A stretch of DNA of 64,000 bases from Belliella kenyensis (GTDB lineage Bacteria > Bacteroidota > Bacteroidia > Cytophagales > Cyclobacteriaceae). The position numbers and the translations under genes were made by a program. Below, piece by piece: positions 63,684 through 64,000 of the stretch. The DNA lies in assembly GCF_022549675.1 (NCBI RefSeq), contig NZ_JAKZGR010000012.1, positions 1-64,000 on the forward strand, read 5' to 3'. Under the pieces are notes generated by a model. That model saw only the letters and a list, made by a program, of their open reading frames with translations, had not been told where the DNA came from and did not search any database. The stretch's first letter is position 1, and every line of letters begins with the position of its first letter.

Positions 63684-64000
63684 ATCCAAATCTATAGGAG
63701 TAGTGGGACTAGGCAGCTTTGGTACTGCAATAGCAAGTCTTTTGTCAGAAAAAAATCATGTCATAGCTTATGCCCGAAGGGCTGAGCTAGTCGACGAGAT
63801 CAATTCAAACCACAGTATAGATGGGGTAGCCATCAATCCTAATATTCAAGCTACGCAAGACCCTGAATTTCTGTGTAAAGCTTGTGATGTGATTTTTTTC
63901 ATGGTCCCTTCTAGTGCATTTATTGATGTAACCAGGCTGTTTTCCCCGTTCCTTTACCCCTACCACATGATCATTCATGGTACCAAAGGTCTTTGTCTTA
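63661..64000 (+). CDS. gpsA: Glycerol-3-phosphate dehydrogenase, N-terminal part (cut by window end)
   Basis: 113 codons are visible from the ATG at 63661 and the frame runs off the right edge. The N-terminal Rossmann fold SIGVVGLGSFGTAIASLL has the dinucleotide motif G16-x-G18-x-x-G21, followed by AYARRAELVDEIN and DVIFFMVPSSAFIDV, then IHGTKGL, matching GpsA (NAD(P)-dependent reduction of dihydroxyacetone phosphate). It overlaps the acyltransferase gene by 23 bp, coupling supply and use of glycerol-3-phosphate. Confidence 0.9.
   Translation, partial: MISKNSFKSKSIGVVGLGSFGTAIASLLSEKNHVIAYARRAELVDEINSNHSIDGVAINPNIQATQDPEFLCKACDVIFFMVPSSAFIDVTRLFSPFLYPYHMIIHGTKGLCL

Overview
This window looks like chromosomal DNA of a Bacteroidota member, most likely a marine or aquatic Cytophagales relative (genus not resolved). 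It is AT-rich. Markers of the phylum are a SusC/SusD pair, a CHU_C-type (type IX secretion, type B) C-terminal sorting domain, carboxypeptidase-regulatory-like domains on TonB receptors, DUF5686 and DUF2851 proteins, LytTR regulation, an OmpA protein with thrombospondin type 3 repeats, and promoter-like sites of the form TTG-N19/21-TAnnTTTG. I see no tRNA, rRNA, CRISPR array, insertion sequence or prophage.

Layout. 1-2473 (minus): a repeat-containing secreted surface protein cut by the window edge, and a secreted DUF11/CHU_C protein. 3015-6874 (plus): a LuxR-type regulator, then a TPR sensor kinase overlapping a LytTR response regulator. 7386-12429: a SusC/SusD nutrient uptake pair without catabolic enzymes nearby. 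13161-15827: a DUF5686 outer-membrane protein. 16118-18046: a sensor kinase divergent from dps. 18068-26402 (minus): a long run with an ABC exporter and its secreted neighbour, dnaJ, grpE, obg, adk, hpt and an M42-like peptidase. 26570-29963 (plus): an OmpA-family protein, upp, a CaCA antiporter and a small membrane protein.

29952-34397 (minus): serine dehydratase alpha subunit, an FKBP-like lipoprotein, a protein with one inner-membrane helix fused to an outer-membrane barrel, its ECF sigma factor, and an OsmC protein. 34465-36145 (plus): a barrel protein and lipA. 36271-52399 is mostly minus-strand housekeeping: cdd, trmN6, rnhA, a TonB receptor, a nucleoside phosphorylase, trhO, a NeuD-like acetyltransferase, a DUF2851 protein, pyrF, lolA, ftsK and pyrD. 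53305-56789 holds xerD (minus) and an aroQ/class V aminotransferase/marC operon (plus). 57207-60525 is a more accessory stretch: an SDH-type serine protease with a 66-residue partner, then a four-gene membrane-protein operon with a winged-helix regulator and two near-identical operators. 60623-64000 holds a polyprenyl synthase, a PlsB/PlsC-like acyltransferase and the start of gpsA.

Most of the window is core metabolism and envelope biogenesis. The most notable points are the ECF sigma/dual-membrane anti-sigma-like cassette (31017-33908), the duplicated operator of the winged-helix operon (59562-59586 and 60499-60523), the SDH protease/small-protein pair, the kinase-regulator pair beside SusC/SusD, and hairpins with T-tracts between -7-like elements and the starts of hpt and obg. 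Start codons were moved downstream where family length, terminators or promoter elements argued for it; this is stated in each entry.
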